Origin: Hyperoodon ampullatus
Taxonomy: Eukaryota > Chordata > Mammalia > Artiodactyla > Ziphiidae
Length of the DNA: 64,000 nt
Direction of reading: 5' to 3'
Assembly: GCA_949752795.1 (NCBI GenBank)
Contig: OX457058.1
Location: 34,598,587-34,662,586, forward strand
Shown here piece by piece: positions 11,351 through 24,069 of this stretch. Made by a program: the position numbers and the translations under genes. Each line of letters opens with the position of its first letter. Positions within the stretch are counted from its first letter, which is position 1. The notes under the pieces were generated by a model. The model was not told the origin of the DNA, ran no database searches, and saw nothing but the letters and a program-made list of their open reading frames with translations.

Positions 11351-13184
11351 CATCCAAAGCTAAACACAAAGTAATTTTTTATTTTCTTTTACTTTGTTTA
11401 TGTATAGTTTATTTAGTTTAAAATATAAATTATATAACAAACTAAAATAATGGTATATAATGCAGTTTTTATATAATTGATATGATAGGAAATTATATAT
11501 CCTACATAAATCATCTAGATTCAAGAAAAAAACAATTCAGTGGCTTGAAAATTATATACTAAATTCTGAGGCTGAAGATATACTTATTTAAATATCTGAA
11601 AAATGAAAATAAAATTTTTTATAAAATCTGCAAAAGATATATACACTCATGACTGTCCTGTGTGTAAATCTGTCATAGATTGCTATATAAAGTGGCCCTC
11701 TAAATAATTACTGTGGGCTATTTGTATTTTATGGATGACTAATTTACCTATTCACTGAATGACACCATGATTTCTTGACAGTAAGCTCCTTATCTGTAAT
11801 AGAGGAGGAAGGTCTTAACCAGGGGAGTGGATCAACTCTCCCAAAATCACACAGCAAGTTGATGGCAATAACCAGATTCAACACAGCATCAAACACTAGA
11901 AAGAGCACTGGACTAAGGGTTGAGCTATCAAAATTCTTCTGGGCTGATTTGCTTTGTCACCTTCTCCTGGCCTTCCTAACTCATTAGAAACAGACATACG
12001 TTCCTGGGTCATCGGGGGGATGAGGGAAAGGAACAGACAAACCTCAGAGTACTATAGGGAGTAGTGCACATTGAAACTACAAAGTCAAACAGACTTGGCT
12101 TTCAGACGATGGCAAGGCGGGTAATTAATTCACATGGGACTTTGAGTTCTGGGTTTGTTTTTCTCTTATGCAAATCTGGGTTTGTTTTGGTGGAGAAGTT
12201 AAGTCATAATTTTGTGTCGTCTTCCCCAGCTACAGGTCACATGACCCAAAGTTTTACCAAAAGCAGCACTTTTATTCTGTAAAGTTGCCAAGGCAACACC
12301 AGCTGCTATGACATCATGTGACTGAGGGGACACAGGCTGATTTTAGAAGCCTAAAATTATCACTCAATCTGCTCACCAAAATTCTGAAACCGCCAAGACG
12401 GCCCCAAGCCCAAGCAAAAGCTTCATTAATACTGTTCTGTGGAAATGATGGTGGTAATGAATTATGTATTCTTCTCTGAAGTCTGGTACCACAGCCTCAA
12501 ATCACATACTAAAAACGTACTCAAGATCAACACATGCCAGGCATACAGGACACACTTGCTGATCTGTTTTCAGTTAAAGTTTTTCCAATACCATGATGAA
12601 TAAAAATAATTTTTAGTTTTTGTGCAGTTTAAAAATTAAAATTTATTTTTCTTTCAGTCAAATTATATCTCAAATTGTTCAAGATATATTAAAGGTGAAA
12701 AATTAAATGGTATTGTTCTACTATAATATATAATTATATAGTAATTGGGAATATATATATAGTCAACGTTTCAACATTTTTATAATAATAAACTATAGTC
12801 CATGGACCATAGTAAAAGTCTAAATTTTAAGGGTTCTCAGAGAGAATTAATTGCATAGACACATTGAAGAGAACTAAATCATTTGCCAGGCATTTAGAAA
12901 CAGGGACACTAGTCCCAACCTCCCGTTATCACCTCTTAGAGGACAAATAAATCAGAATGGAAAATAAAAACCAGATGAACAGCAAATGTAACACTTTATC
13001 ATATCATGTTGCCCAGGTTTTCCTCTTTTTCATTCTCAAGAACTCACTTTTAAATTAAAATAGTTACACTGAAATTTATGCTTATCATGACAAATGAGTA
13101 AGATTATTGTCAAAGGAAAATATCCAGAGTATAAATATTCCTTGTAAACAGAAAGACTTCTCATCTCCTTACGTTTTATTTTGT
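11350..13184. other. AT-rich intergenic DNA with a MIR-like fossil
   Basis: About 11890-11990 ('aaagagcactggactaaggg' then 'tttgtcacct') resembles a plus-strand MIR. 12590-12800 is low-complexity AT sequence. No gene or strong signal was seen. Confidence 0.4.
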
Positions 13185-13890
13185 GAAGTTGAATAGCTGA
13201 GCACCCACTATGTGCAGGACAATGTACTGGGTCCTATGAGGATACCAAGATGAACAAAATATCATCCTTTCCTCCAAGGAGATAAGATAAACATACAAAT
13301 AGCTAAGCAAAGATGCAAATAATTAAAACTGAAAGCAATAGAACCATGGGAGCACAGGAAAGGCAAAGCTCCTCTGGCTGGAAGGACCAAATGAGGCTTC
13401 ATGGAAAAAGTGATATTTTGAACTGAACCTTGAAGGATGAGGAAGACTTTAACAAGTTGAATGGGGAAGAGCACACCAAGGAGGGGACACAGGGTGAGCT
13501 AAGGCTGGGGAGCTAAGAGAAGAGCTTGAGAAGAGGCAAAAGATACTCAGGAAGTTGTTGGATGGGAGTGGAAGGGTAACACAAAGATTGGGACCAGGTC
13601 CCAGAGGAAGCTGAATGCCATTCTGAGGCACTTGAACTTGATTCTGAGAATAAAAGGAAATGACTGAAGACTTCTGGGCAGAAGAGCGACTCGTACAGTA
13701 AGATTATCTGGGGGAATGTCTACTGTAGGAAGGCTAACTCAGAAGAGTGGGAGTCATATCAGGAACCTGTGGAAACCACCTAGTGAGAAGCAATGGAGAT
13801 GGGAACTGGATAAGGATAAGCAAGCAGAATGCCTTAAGATGTATGAGACGGGTGATTGGTAAGACATGGTGGCCTGCTGCACTAGTGTGG
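13185..13890 (-). mobile_element. L2 fragment
   Basis: The left part has the L2 3' end in reverse ('ctatgtgcaggacaatgtac', 'gaggataccaagatgaaca'). Further right come 'gaggcttcatgga' and 'ggcacttgaacttgattctg', the upstream part of the element. It continues to about 13890 with indels. Confidence 0.7.
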
Positions 13891-14829
13891 GGCAAGGGAG
13901 TATTTTAAGACAACACTGATGGCTATTACATGAAGAGAAACAGCACTCTGATCCCCTTGCCAGCTAAAGGGTTCTGGCTTTGTCTACTGAGCTTCCTCCC
14001 ACTCCATTCCTTCCAAGGAGGGGTGTGTGTGCCTGTACACCCATGTGCATGTGTTCACGTGTCTATGCGATCGGACTTGGAAGGAAAGAAGGAGGAGAAA
14101 TAGACTTGACAGGGCAAGAGGAAAAGTTGTCAGGGACTCTAGAAGAGAGAGAAATCAGGGGATGGAACAGAAGAGAATTGAGGACAGAAAGTGAATACAA
14201 AAGGGGGGGTACGACTTTGATCCCTTAATACATGACAGAGCAAAGAATCAGATTCACTTAAAATTATTTTTCCCTAATGGATGTTTAATTCTGGAGGCCA
14301 CACTCCAGAACTGAAACGTATGGATCGCAACTTCAAAAGGGTGACCATGTGTCATTAACTGTGGTTTGGTTTGGTCTGGTTCTGAGGATGGCAAAGAAGG
14401 GAGAGGTTTTCTGTTTAATTTATTACTTTTAATATTAAATGTAAAGGCCTAAGTAGCAATGTCCAGGAGGCAGTTCTAATCATTATAATAAAAATTATTG
14501 CCCTGAGATCCATGACTATTGTTGAAATGGATTTGTTCATCTGACCAAAATTACTGATGGCTCAATAAATAGGGTCAATAAGTCAAAATTCAAATTCTAG
14601 CTATAGTTGCAAAATTAGCTCTTAGAATATTAATCTGCTGTAAAATAGACATGTACATCCTAAAAAATACACCTGTATCTAAATCCAAATTAAAAGATAA
14701 TATATAGTATTCTATAAGTAATCTTATCAAACAATTCAGTTGCATTTTTCAGATCTGATTAAACCAAAGTTGTCTGAGTAATCATTTAAACTATATGAAT
14801 TTGAAGTTTGTTAGATATGCCTCTTTTTA
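13890..14829. other. Unassigned intergenic DNA
   Basis: No gene or confident repeat seen. It includes an 82-codon open frame (13980-14228) without features of a real protein. Confidence 0.4.
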
Positions 14830-16130
14830 AAGATAATTCAATTTCATTTTAGAGAATTTGAAAAATATGGAAAAGTAGAAAAAAGTTCTATTTTGCCCAT
14901 CACCCAAGTAAAAACTGTTTTCATGTTGATATATTTGCTTTCATTTTTTCCTCTATATAGATTTCTTGTTTGCTTTATATAGTTTAAATTATATTTTATG
15001 TGTAAATTTGTGTCACTTAATATGAGTATTTCTATGCTATAAAAATTTCATAATTATTTTAACAGAGAAGTAACATTCCATCAGGTCACTATACCATGAT
15101 TATTTAATTATTCCCCATCATTGAAACTGTAGTTATCTGATATTTTTCCTAATAGAGAAACATCTCATTGCATATTTTTTTCATATTTAGGTTTGCTTCC
15201 TTGAAATATGTTCTCAGAAGCAGGATTTCTAATTTAAACGTAATTTGATTTTAATCAAAATATCTTCACCTGATGTATAAATTCAATCTCTCCCATTTCT
15301 TTTTTTTTTTTTTTTCTTTTTTTTTTGCGGTACCCGGGCCTCTCATTGTTGTGACCTCTCCCGTTGCGGAGCACAGGCTCCGGACGCGCAGGCTCAGCGG
15401 CCACGGCTCACGCAAGCAGCCGCTCCGCGTCATGTGCGATTTTGCCGGACCGGGTCACGAACCCGTGTCCCCTGCATCGGCAGGTGGACGCTTAACCACT
15501 GCGCCACCAGGGAAGCCCCTATACTTTCTACTTTTGACGGACATCTTGGTTGTTTTCATTTAGGAGCTATTATAAATAATGACTCTGTGAATTTCCTTGT
15601 ACACATCATTTGTTCACATATGTACCACATTTCTGTTGGGTCCCTAGGAATTATTGGGTTATAGGGTGTGTATACCTTCAAAGTTAGTAGATCCTGCCAA
15701 CAAATTTTTCAAAGTAGTTGAACTAACTTACATTCTGAAGAGCAATAAATATCTGAGAGTTCCTGTAACTTGCAAGGTCCCTACCAGCTTAGGCTTGTGG
15801 AGCTTTTAAGTTTCTGCCAATCTGTTAACTACGCGTGGTTTTCATTGTGGTTTTAATGTTCATTTCCCTGATGACTAATGAGGTGGAGGCCTTTTAATAT
15901 GTTTATTGGACATTAGGATTTCTTTTTATATGAAGTGTCTCTTCAAGTTTTTGCCCATTTTTCTAATTGATCTGAATGAGTTCTTTATACATTTTAGATA
16001 CTAGGTCTTTGTCAGTTCTATGTGTTGCAAACATTTTCTTCCATTGTGCAGTGTGTCTTTTCATCTTTGCAGGGCCTTCTTGTGAATAGCATTTCTTGAT
16101 TTTCATGGAGTCTATTTCAGTATTTCTCAA
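14830..16130 (-). mobile_element. Old LINE-1 (ORF2 3' part and 3' UTR), interrupted by a SINE
   Basis: Left of the SINE is the 3' UTR-like 'gaaaaatatggaaaagtag' type stretch. Right of it is ORF2 in reverse: 'gggtccctaggaattattgg', 'tttccctgatgactaatgag', 'ctaggtctttgtcagttcta'. Broken throughout. Confidence 0.75.
15300..15518 (-). mobile_element. tRNA-derived SINE, short form, reverse orientation
   Basis: The oligo-T at left (15301-15326, with one C) is the tail; the tRNA-like head ends at 15518 ('caccagggaagccc'). The B-box complement 'ggtcacgaacccg' is visible. It lies inside the old LINE-1. No clean target duplication was found. Confidence 0.92.
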
Positions 16131-17029
16131 ACTATCTGTGGTGAAGGACCTTTCTTTTTCCCCCTAAATCAACTGGAAACTGAAATTTTTGAAAATACAA
16201 TAAAATGACTGAATATAAACATGAAATTCTTAAAAAGGCATTCAAAAAACTTTCAACATTTTATTATCAAGAAATGTATTCAAGAGACCCCTGCCTTTCT
16301 CCCTAAGCCTCACCCAATTTTCTGAGAATATTGTACCCAAGAATGAAGTGAAACTCAGGAGAGAGTGGAAATTTTGACATTTACATTTATCAATTAACCC
16401 TTAAACAAAAGAACATTCAATTGCCAAGATTTTTATTGCTGAATAAAGGTCACAAAAGATAGTCTTACCTTATTCCCCTGAGTTTCTTCTCACCCTGTTC
16501 TTGACCTTCACTCCATTTCTCTCCCCGTTCGTGAGCCTCCAATCACCTTGAAGTACAGGGATGGTTAGAGCCATGGATGTGTCCACATGATACTTGGTAA
16601 TAAAAAATTATTTTAAAATTATATCAAAATGTCCCCAGAAATTTTAGTTTACTCCGAGTCAAAATTTCATGTGGACTAGGTAAGTGTCCTACTCATAGTA
16701 TAGCTTGATTTTTAACAAAGCATTTAAAAACTCTCTTGTAGGATCTAATTACAGATAAAATGGTGCAATAAAGCAGAAAGATTATATGGTTAGGTCATAG
16801 AAAAAGGAATGTTTGAGCAATATAATTTTATATATATATATATAAATTAAAATGTGATGACTGATTTAATTGAGGTGACCCTTATTTTCTTCTCTGTTAA
16901 GAGGACTTAAAAATGATTGTGATTCACAGCTATAACTGTTTCTGTGCTTATCTCCTTCTGATTTTGAACCCCTTGAGGGCAAGAGTTATGTCTTACTCAT
17001 ATTTGCAGTAGATTTTTTTTATAGATAGC
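16130..17029. other. Unassigned intergenic DNA
   Basis: Beyond a short TA run near 16832-16845 nothing was assigned. The start (16130-16300, 'tctcaaactatctgtggtga') could be a hAT MITE end, but this is weak. Confidence 0.35.
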
Positions 17030-17760
17030 CTTTAACAGGTTAAGAAAGTTCCCTTCTATTCCTAGTTCATTAAAACTTTACCATGAACGAATGTTTAATT
17101 TTTTTACCAGTTTGTCCTGCATCTATTGAAATGATCATATGACTTTCTGCTTTAATCAGTGAATGTAGCAGAATGCATGAATAGATTTTCTAAAGTTAAA
17201 CTCTTCTTACATTCCTGTGATAAATCCTGTTTGGTTAATGATGTACTGTCACCTCTACACATTGCTGGATTCAGCTTGCTAATTTTTTGTTCATTAGTCC
17301 ATGTCTGAAACTGATCAGAAGCTTCCCTTTTTCTTACTGTCTTTGTCTGATTTTGATATCAATGTTATGCTTGTTTTATTAAATGAGTGGGGGAAAATTC
17401 CTTTTTTTCCTATTTTATGGAATATTTTGTGTGAGACCAGAACTATATGTTCCTTAACTCTTTGTTAGAACCCAACTCTAAAGCCTTTAGACTTGAGTGT
17501 TTCTTTTGGAGAAAGTTTTTAACTATTGATTTCTTTCCTTAAAGGTTTGTATGGCAATTTATGTTTTCCTTTTCTCTTGAGTCAATTTTGATGAGTTATA
17601 TTTTTCCAGGAAATTGTTCATTTTATCTGTTTTTAAAAATTGGGCACAAAGTTGCTCATAATAGTACCTCATTACATTTCAATCTCTGCAGCATATGCAC
17701 TTATGTTGCATTGCTTTAAGCCACTTTTGTAATTTGTATGGAAGCCATAGAAAACTAATA
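17030..17760 (-). mobile_element. Old LINE-1 ORF2 fragment
   Basis: In reverse, the DNA follows the middle of L1 ORF2: 'catctattgaaatgatcata', 'cattcctgtgataaatcc', 'attttgtgtgagacca', then a 'ttgttcattttatctg' stretch. Frameshifted and dead. Confidence 0.7.
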
Positions 17761-17864
17761 CACCACCCCTTAATGTTATTGTTTCTGAGGCTCTCTCTTT
17801 GCCCCACTGAGCTTCAAATTTTATATTTCTCTGGGGACGTTTTCAAGATTTTCAAAAAATCTGT

Positions 17865-18375
17865 ATGCTGATGTCTCCCAAATCAGCATCTTCAGCCCTG
17901 ACATCCTCCCAATGCTTCAAATTTCTATACCCAACTGCTCACTGGATATGTCCGCCTCCACATTCCATGATTCCTCAAATTCAGCGCATCCAAACAGAAC
18001 TCACCCAAACCTGCTCCTCCTCTGACATTGCCCTTCTCTGAATTAAGGGTCTTCCACCCAAATACCCATGCCAAAACCCAAGTTGTCTTTCACTCACCCC
18101 TGGCTTCTCCTTCTCTTCCATGGGTCATTCAGTCATCACGTGCTTTTGATTTTACTTCCTAAGTTTATTTTTCCTCTGCTGCACATCCCACTACTTACCC
18201 ACTGTCCTAGTTCTGACACTCATTACCTTCATTGTAATAATCTCTTCTCTGATCTCTTTGCATCTCAACTTGTTCTGAAATTCACCCTCCACGGAGTTGA
18301 AAGTAATATCCTTAAAATCTAAAACAATAGCACTTTCCTACTTAAAACGGCCAAAGCCTACACGGCTTCCCGAGA
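17865..18375 (+). mobile_element. L2 ORF2 3' fragment
   Basis: 'gatgtctcccaaatcagca', 'ccaaacagaactcacccaaa', 'cctgctcctcctctgac', 'ccttcattgtaataatctc' and 'aaacggccaaagcctacacg' follow the L2 consensus order I know on the plus strand. An 84-codon open frame here (18068-18322) is a leftover and not an active gene. Confidence 0.75.
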
Positions 18376-18399
18376 CCTTCTCATAGCGTGAAAGTGATT

Positions 18400-18560
18400 T
18401 TGCAAATAGTATCTCATTTCTCAAAACAACAGAGGAGAAAGGTAGAAAAGACTATTATTATCCTCACTTTACTAATTTAAAAGCTGAAGTAAAAAAGTTA
18501 GGCAATTGCTAAGAGGCATATAGCTAGAAGGAAGTGTGAGACAAGCATCTCCATGCCTTG
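18400..18560 (-). mobile_element. MIR fossil
   Basis: 'attatcctcactttactaat', 'aggcaattgctaagaggcat' and 'agctagaaggaagtg' read as a reverse MIR core. Confidence 0.6.
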
Positions 18561-20625
18561 GAATCTACTGGCCACCATGTGTTCTGTTTAAAGCTGACAG
18601 CAAAGAGGGGAGATAGCTACCAGTAAGAATACGAAGGCAGGTTATGATGGGTGGGTGAGTGAAAACAAAACAGAGACGTTGTTTTGTAATGCTGTAATTA
18701 TTCCCTTAATGTTCAAGTCTAAATGTCTCTTCTCCCTTGCCTGCTGTCCAAGCCACCAGATGTCTTGAAAGACAGATGTTTCAGCATGTCAAACTTTTGG
18801 CCCCTTTAAAATGGCAAGTTATGGTCCCTGAAATACTCAATTACCAAAAATAAGTGTGCTGTACTTCATAAATCTCCAGCGAAACCATAAGCACATGGGC
18901 AAGGCAGTATGGTAGATGTCATATCACAAGAATAATTGTAACAGATGTGCCACTATGAAGTTCTTTCTGGAATAGCCTCTACTAGAAAATACACACCCCT
19001 GTTTCCTACTCCTTATTTCAAGGTAAAAAGTAGAGCATATTAATGAATGGTCTGGACTTACAGGAAAAAATATACATTATATAATTTGGCCAAATGTCCC
19101 TGTCTGCAAGACAACCCATGTCCACCCTTGGGATTCCAGGCTCTTTTGTATGATTTTAGCCATCATGGACTCCTCTTCAAGGCTTTCACTTTTCCTTCCT
19201 CTTCTCTCCTGCCTCACCAAGAGTCTGTAACTCTCATTCTAGAAAAAAAAATGGCATTGCATTGACAAATGTTAAATTCTAGAACTCCTAGCTACCCCTT
19301 CATCTGTGTAGCTGTGTGACTTTCCTGAGTCACCTCACATCTCATCTTTTAGGAAGAGGTCACTGACCCTGATACCCCCAGGGCTGCCCAGAACCTCTGA
19401 CTTTATGCTACAGCTGTGGCTTGAGCTTCCTCTCCCTGCCCTCTAAGTCAGACTCAGCCCCAAAGCCACATGTTCCTGTCCTACCCTTGAGACCCAAGTC
19501 CCCCCTCCCTGGTCTCTTCCAGTTTCATGGCTCTCCTGTTTTAACCACTGCCAGGACCTCATCTTCCAGGTTCAAATCTCAGAGGCAGTCAGGCAGCCCT
19601 AAAAGAGCTATGGAAGAAAGTTTAAACATGCGTCATTAATGATCCTGCATTCCTCCACTCCCCAGCAAAGACTCCCTCTATCCAGGGAGGACTTCCCCTC
19701 CTAGAATCAGCATTGCTCATGGTGATTCCCAGGTCCAGAAAGACTGAGTCAGTAAGTAGAAATGTCCTGATCCAGCCTTTGCATGAGAAAGTAGCAGGCA
19801 TCGTCTCCTCCACTCTGACCCATGATCCTCTTCTTTACCCTCATCAGACTGGGCTCAGCTTTGAATCTCCATCCTCTGGGTTCCTCTTTAGTAATAATGA
19901 ATGGTCATGGATAGAACTGGAAACAACTGATGATCACCATCTCATGTTTCTCTGCAAGGCACGCATACTGTACTCCCATGAAAAGGGTGTTCAAATCCTG
20001 TAAAAATGTAACTGGAAACATAAAATTATATTAATATTCAACAGGCATGGCAGAGGTCTCATCACAATGAGATCTTCCAAAATCTACCTCTGAGTTCCCT
20101 GACTCGTCTCTTCTCTCTTCTTTTACTTTCTAGAGCCAGGGAAAGTTTGAAGTTGGAGAGTATTGACTATGGGAGCCCCTGCTGGGACTGAGGCATAGTG
20201 GAGAGAAGCACAAATTAGAAAAGAAAGCACTGGCCACAGTTGCTCCTGGATGAGCCATGTGGATGGCTTGAGCTCCCCTACATATTTCTCATTAGCATTC
20301 CAGCCTCAGTTTTCATCCTTTTCTCTCTGAAAACCTTGTCTCCAATTCCACTAAGAAAATTGCCTTCTTCCATCCCATCACCAATCACATTATTTCTGTA
20401 TCCATCCTCCATCTCTACTCCAATTTCATTCTTCCTATCCACCACTTCTCCCCACACATGTGCCTTTTGACATCATCCCCTCCAGTTCCTTGGGAGCGTT
20501 CTTCATCAGTCTTGACCTCTCTGCCCGATTTCTGAAATCTCTTCCTCTCTCCTGGCACTTTCCCTTCAGTAAATATAAGCATGCTTGACTCTCCCATTCT
20601 TTTTTAAGACTTCTACTTTAACCCT
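18560..20625. other. Unassigned intergenic DNA
   Basis: Two kb without a recognised gene. Several 60-96 codon open frames occur in pyrimidine-rich sequence (19400-20600), but none has a signal or repeated motif that suggests a protein. Some of 20230-20600 may be L2-derived. Confidence 0.4.
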
Positions 20626-20627
20626 GT

Positions 20628-21115
20628 GTGGTAGATAGAATGATGTCCCCTCTACCCCAAACATGCCCATCCTAATCCTGGGAAGCGGTGAATATGTTAC
20701 CTTACATGGCAAAAGGGACTTTGCAGATGTGATTAAGCCAAGGATCTTGAGATGACATATGATCCTGGATTATCTGGGTGGGTCCAGTGTAGTCACAAGG
20801 GTCCTTATAAGAGGGAGCCTGGAGGGTCAGAATCAGACAAGGTGATATGACAACAGAAACATAGGTCACAGTGATGCCATTGGTGGAAGAGAGCCATGAG
20901 CCAAGGAGTATGGAAAATCTCTACAAAGTGGAAAAGGCAAGGAACAGATTTTCTAGAGCCTTCAAAAGGAACACGGTCCTGCGAACACCCTGATTTTAGC
21001 CCCATAAGACCCCTTTTCAGACTTCTGAACTCAATAACTATAAAATAATAATTTTTGTTTTTTTCCAGCCATAAAGTTTCTGCAATTTGTTACAGTAGCA
21101 ATAGGAAACATGAAT
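20628..21115 (+). mobile_element. Solo LTR of MaLR/MLT1 type
   Basis: The order 'gtggtagatagaatgatgtc', 'ttacatggcaaaagggactt', 'gatgtgattaagccaagg', 'cacaagggtccttataagag', then a 'gcaatttgttacag' tail is the familiar MaLR LTR layout. There is no adjacent internal region. Confidence 0.72.
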
Positions 21116-21957
21116 TCTGCATCCCTCTTTAGCTGGCCTTCAGAGAATCTCCTTTTTTTCTCATTCAAAATTCCTTACTATCTCAACTTCTATATCTGTT
21201 AACTCCTTCAATCTCTCCCCAGATGTCACCCAAGGTATTTTCCTACCATTTCCCATTCTGGAACACTTCCCCCCTTCCCCTTCTCCCAATTTACAGCATG
21301 GCTTCCCTCAACCTCCTGAGGATTTCAACATGCAGGGGAGGTCCTGGCTCCCCTCCCTTCTCCAGGGATGATGTGTCCCTCTGAGCCTGTCCTGGTCGCT
21401 GAGGTCAGCTGTTCTGTCTTTTCCTGGTGCAGCTTCTCCTGGGCCCTACACTGTTGGTGCCATCTGAGTGATGAGGAAGTTGGTACCTTGAAATGTCTTA
21501 AATGTCCGTGAATGGAGACGTTAACAAAGAGACCCAAATCCACTTTGTATTACTTCTCCTATCAGATGGAGGAGTCTGGGTCAGTTAGTTCTCCCTGGAT
21601 GTCTCCCTTCAGCTGAGGAGAACTGGCTGCCTTATGTCTTTACCTCAGCAATGCTGTTCTTGCCTGGCCTACTTTCTTTTTACACATATCTTTTTTGGCA
21701 TCTCGTTTTTCTCAGCTTGGCTGACATTTGATGCCACCCCATCTCCAATATATTCGTTTTCTATTTGAGCTCCAAGTTCTGAGACAAAGAGTCTTGACTC
21801 CAACTCCTTGAAGAAGACTCAGCAGCTGAAACTGCGCTTCACTCCAAGGCAACGTGCTCCAAGGTGGCCTCCTGGGTGGGGAGGGGAACCGGCGACAGCA
21901 GGCCACGCAGTAGAAGCCACACTCTGCGTCGACCATCACGCTGGGGTCTCCATTCAG
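21115..21957. other. Unassigned intergenic DNA
   Basis: Pyrimidine-rich at left, more balanced at right. No gene or repeat was recognised. Confidence 0.4.
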
Positions 21958-22214
21958 GACCTCTTTTTTTTTTCTTTTTAACTTTTTATTTTATATTGGA
22001 GTATAGTTGATTTACAATGTTCTGATAGTTTCAGGTGTACAGCAAAGTGATTCAGTTATGCATATACATGTATCTATTCTTTTTCCAATTCTTTTCCCAT
22101 TTAGGTTGTTACGTAATATTGAACAGAATTCCCTGTGCCATACAGTAGGGCCGTGTTGGTTACCCATTTTAAATGTAGCAGTGTGTACATGTCAATCCCA
22201 GACCTCTTTTTTTT
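21958..22214 (-). mobile_element. 5'-truncated LINE-1 3' UTR, nested at another L1 tail
   Basis: 21972-22200 is the reversed L1 3' UTR ('ggagtatagttgatttacaa', 'gtttcaggtgtacagcaaag', 'attccctgtgccatacagta'). Copies of 'gacctctttttttt' at 21958-21971 and 22201-22214 form a 14-bp target duplication, so this element inserted at the oligo-T (tail) of the older L1 to its right. Confidence 0.82.
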
Positions 22215-22545
22215 TAACCATTTTTCTATTGAAGTATAGTTAATTTACAATGTTGTGTTAGTTTCAGGTGTACAGCCAAGTGATTTAATTATACATATAC
22301 ATATATATGTATGTATTCTTTTTCAGATTCTTTTGCATGATAGGTTATTACAAGATATTGACTATAGCTCCCTGTGCTATACTGTAGGTCCTTGCTGCTT
22401 ATTTATATACAGTAGTGTGTACCTGTTAATCCCAAACCCCTAATTTATCTCTTTAACCCCCCCAACTCTGCTATCCCCTTTGATGTCCATAAGTTTATTT
22501 TCTATATCTGTGAGTCTACTTCTGTTGTGTAAATAAGTTCATTTG
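22210..22545 (-). mobile_element. Older LINE-1 3' UTR fragment
   Basis: Same 3' UTR as the left neighbour but more diverged and longer at its 5' side ('aacccctaatttatctcttt', 'tgatgtccataagtttattt'). Confidence 0.78.
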
Positions 22546-22559
22546 TCTTCTCTCTTCCT

Positions 22560-23240
22560 TCATTAGAAACAAGTGCACATATTTCAGCTACTACCACCTC
22601 CTCAAAAAGCCTGATGGGATTGACAAAGAACAGCAACCAATAAACAAGAGCAAGCTTTAGAATATTAAAGATATAATTGCCCAAATGTGTTTTTAAATTT
22701 TCAGTAGAAGTGTGGGAAGATAAAAGTGAGGAACTCTCCTAGGTATATGCATCAAATCTAGAAGATCAAATAATTAAAACACAAATTCCAGAAAGATATA
22801 TTAGAAGAGGGAGAATCCTATACAAAAATGAAAGAAAATTTCCCCCAGCCAACAGTAAACACTGACCTTCAAATTAAAAGTCCCCACAAAGAGCTGGGGT
22901 GGAATGACTGAGAAATGACCCCTATCCAGACATCACTGTGAAGCTTCAGAACATCAAGAATGAAGCCAATGATCCTCAAACTCCTAGATTCTAGAGAGAG
23001 AAAAGCAGGTCACTTAAAAAGAAAGACGAATTCAACATAAGATTCTCATCAGTGATTCTGGATGATATAAGACAATAGAACACCCTGTTCTTCTGATGGA
23101 GCAGCGCCTTCAGAAGTTTATATAACTGGTTGGTCTGGAAAAAAAAAAAAATGAGAGACAGGAAACAGTAGCTCCAACCCAACAGAGCAATGAAGGGATA
23201 TCCCTTGTGACACTAAAGCAACAGGCCTAGAAAAAAAAAA
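22560..23240 (+). mobile_element. Decayed LINE-1/HAL1-like fragment
   Basis: 'gaaaatttcccccagccaac', 'cagacatcactgtgaagctt', 'cagaacatcaagaatgaagc' and 'aaaagcaggtcacttaaaaa' resemble the ORF1-side sequence of L1/HAL1 elements. No intact frame. Confidence 0.5.
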
Positions 23241-23299
23241 GCAGTGCAGGTTTCAACAGGCTGGCTGAAATAAATTTCCAGGATAAATGCAATGGTCTC

Positions 23300-23405
23300 A
23301 CATTCAGTCCACAAATATCTCCTGCATACCTATGACACAGCAGGCACAGAGGACAGGGTGAGGGAAACACTGTCCCTGCTCTCATGGAGCTGGCAGTCTA
23401 GCCCA
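23300..23405 (-). mobile_element. L2 3'-end fossil
   Basis: 'tgctctcatggagctggcag' next to 'gtctagcc', preceded by 'cagcaggcacagaggacagg', matches the L2 3' end in reverse. Confidence 0.65.
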
Positions 23406-23694
23406 AAGGAAACTAGCCCTGGTGACTTCCAGATGCGATGCGCAGGCTAGCTCTTCTCTGGCTCCGCCCCACACCTCAGCTCCCTGTCTGATTGGTGAAG
23501 CCGTGCATGACTCAGCTGCTCTCAACTGCTGGCAATCCAGCAGATAAAGGGATTCCAGGGGTGGCACTCCCCTTCTGTCCCAAGGCCCCGTCCTTCTGTA
23601 TTCCAAACCAGGGTGTATTTCCTTGCATTCTTCACCACTCCACAGCTTCTCTGGAAGGGAAGCTGCAGGCGAGAGATTAGTACCTTCCTTCCGT
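23405..23694. other. Unassigned intergenic DNA
   Basis: No gene recognised. Open frames of 62-130 codons overlap here on both strands but share no recognisable domain. Confidence 0.35.
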
Positions 23695-23780
23695 CTGCTA
23701 CATGGGTGAAAATGGATATAACACAATCCCATCAAGGAAAATCTGGAACCGGAAATAGAAAGTTGAGAGTCCATTTCACT
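23695..23780. repeat. Left arm of a 86-bp inverted repeat
   Basis: Read forward, this arm matches the reverse complement of 24959-25044 at 82 of 86 positions, without gaps. The arms are 1178 bp apart. It is not a transposon end I recognise. Confidence 0.9.
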
Positions 23781-24069
23781 CTAGTACCTTCCTTTCGCCT
23801 GTGGGTGGTGTCTTCCCTGAGACAGAATTTCCCGTTTTATATCTTTTTTGATTTTCAATCGAAATGGAATGGAGGTGGAGTAAAATGGAGAAAGTAATTT
23901 CGTGTGTGTGTGTGTGTGTGAGATACAGCTACCATTTCACCCAGAATTGGAATGAACTGAGAGATGAAAGAGAGAAAGAAAATTGGAAGTTAATTGCTAC
24001 TTAATAGCAGAATAAGGAACTGAGGGTGACTTTTGCTTTACTTATTATCTGTCCTCCCTGAATTACAAA
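23781..24069. other. Unassigned spacer inside the inverted repeat, with a TG microsatellite
   Basis: A (GT)n run of about 18 bases lies at 23903-23920. No gene or repeat otherwise. Confidence 0.5.
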
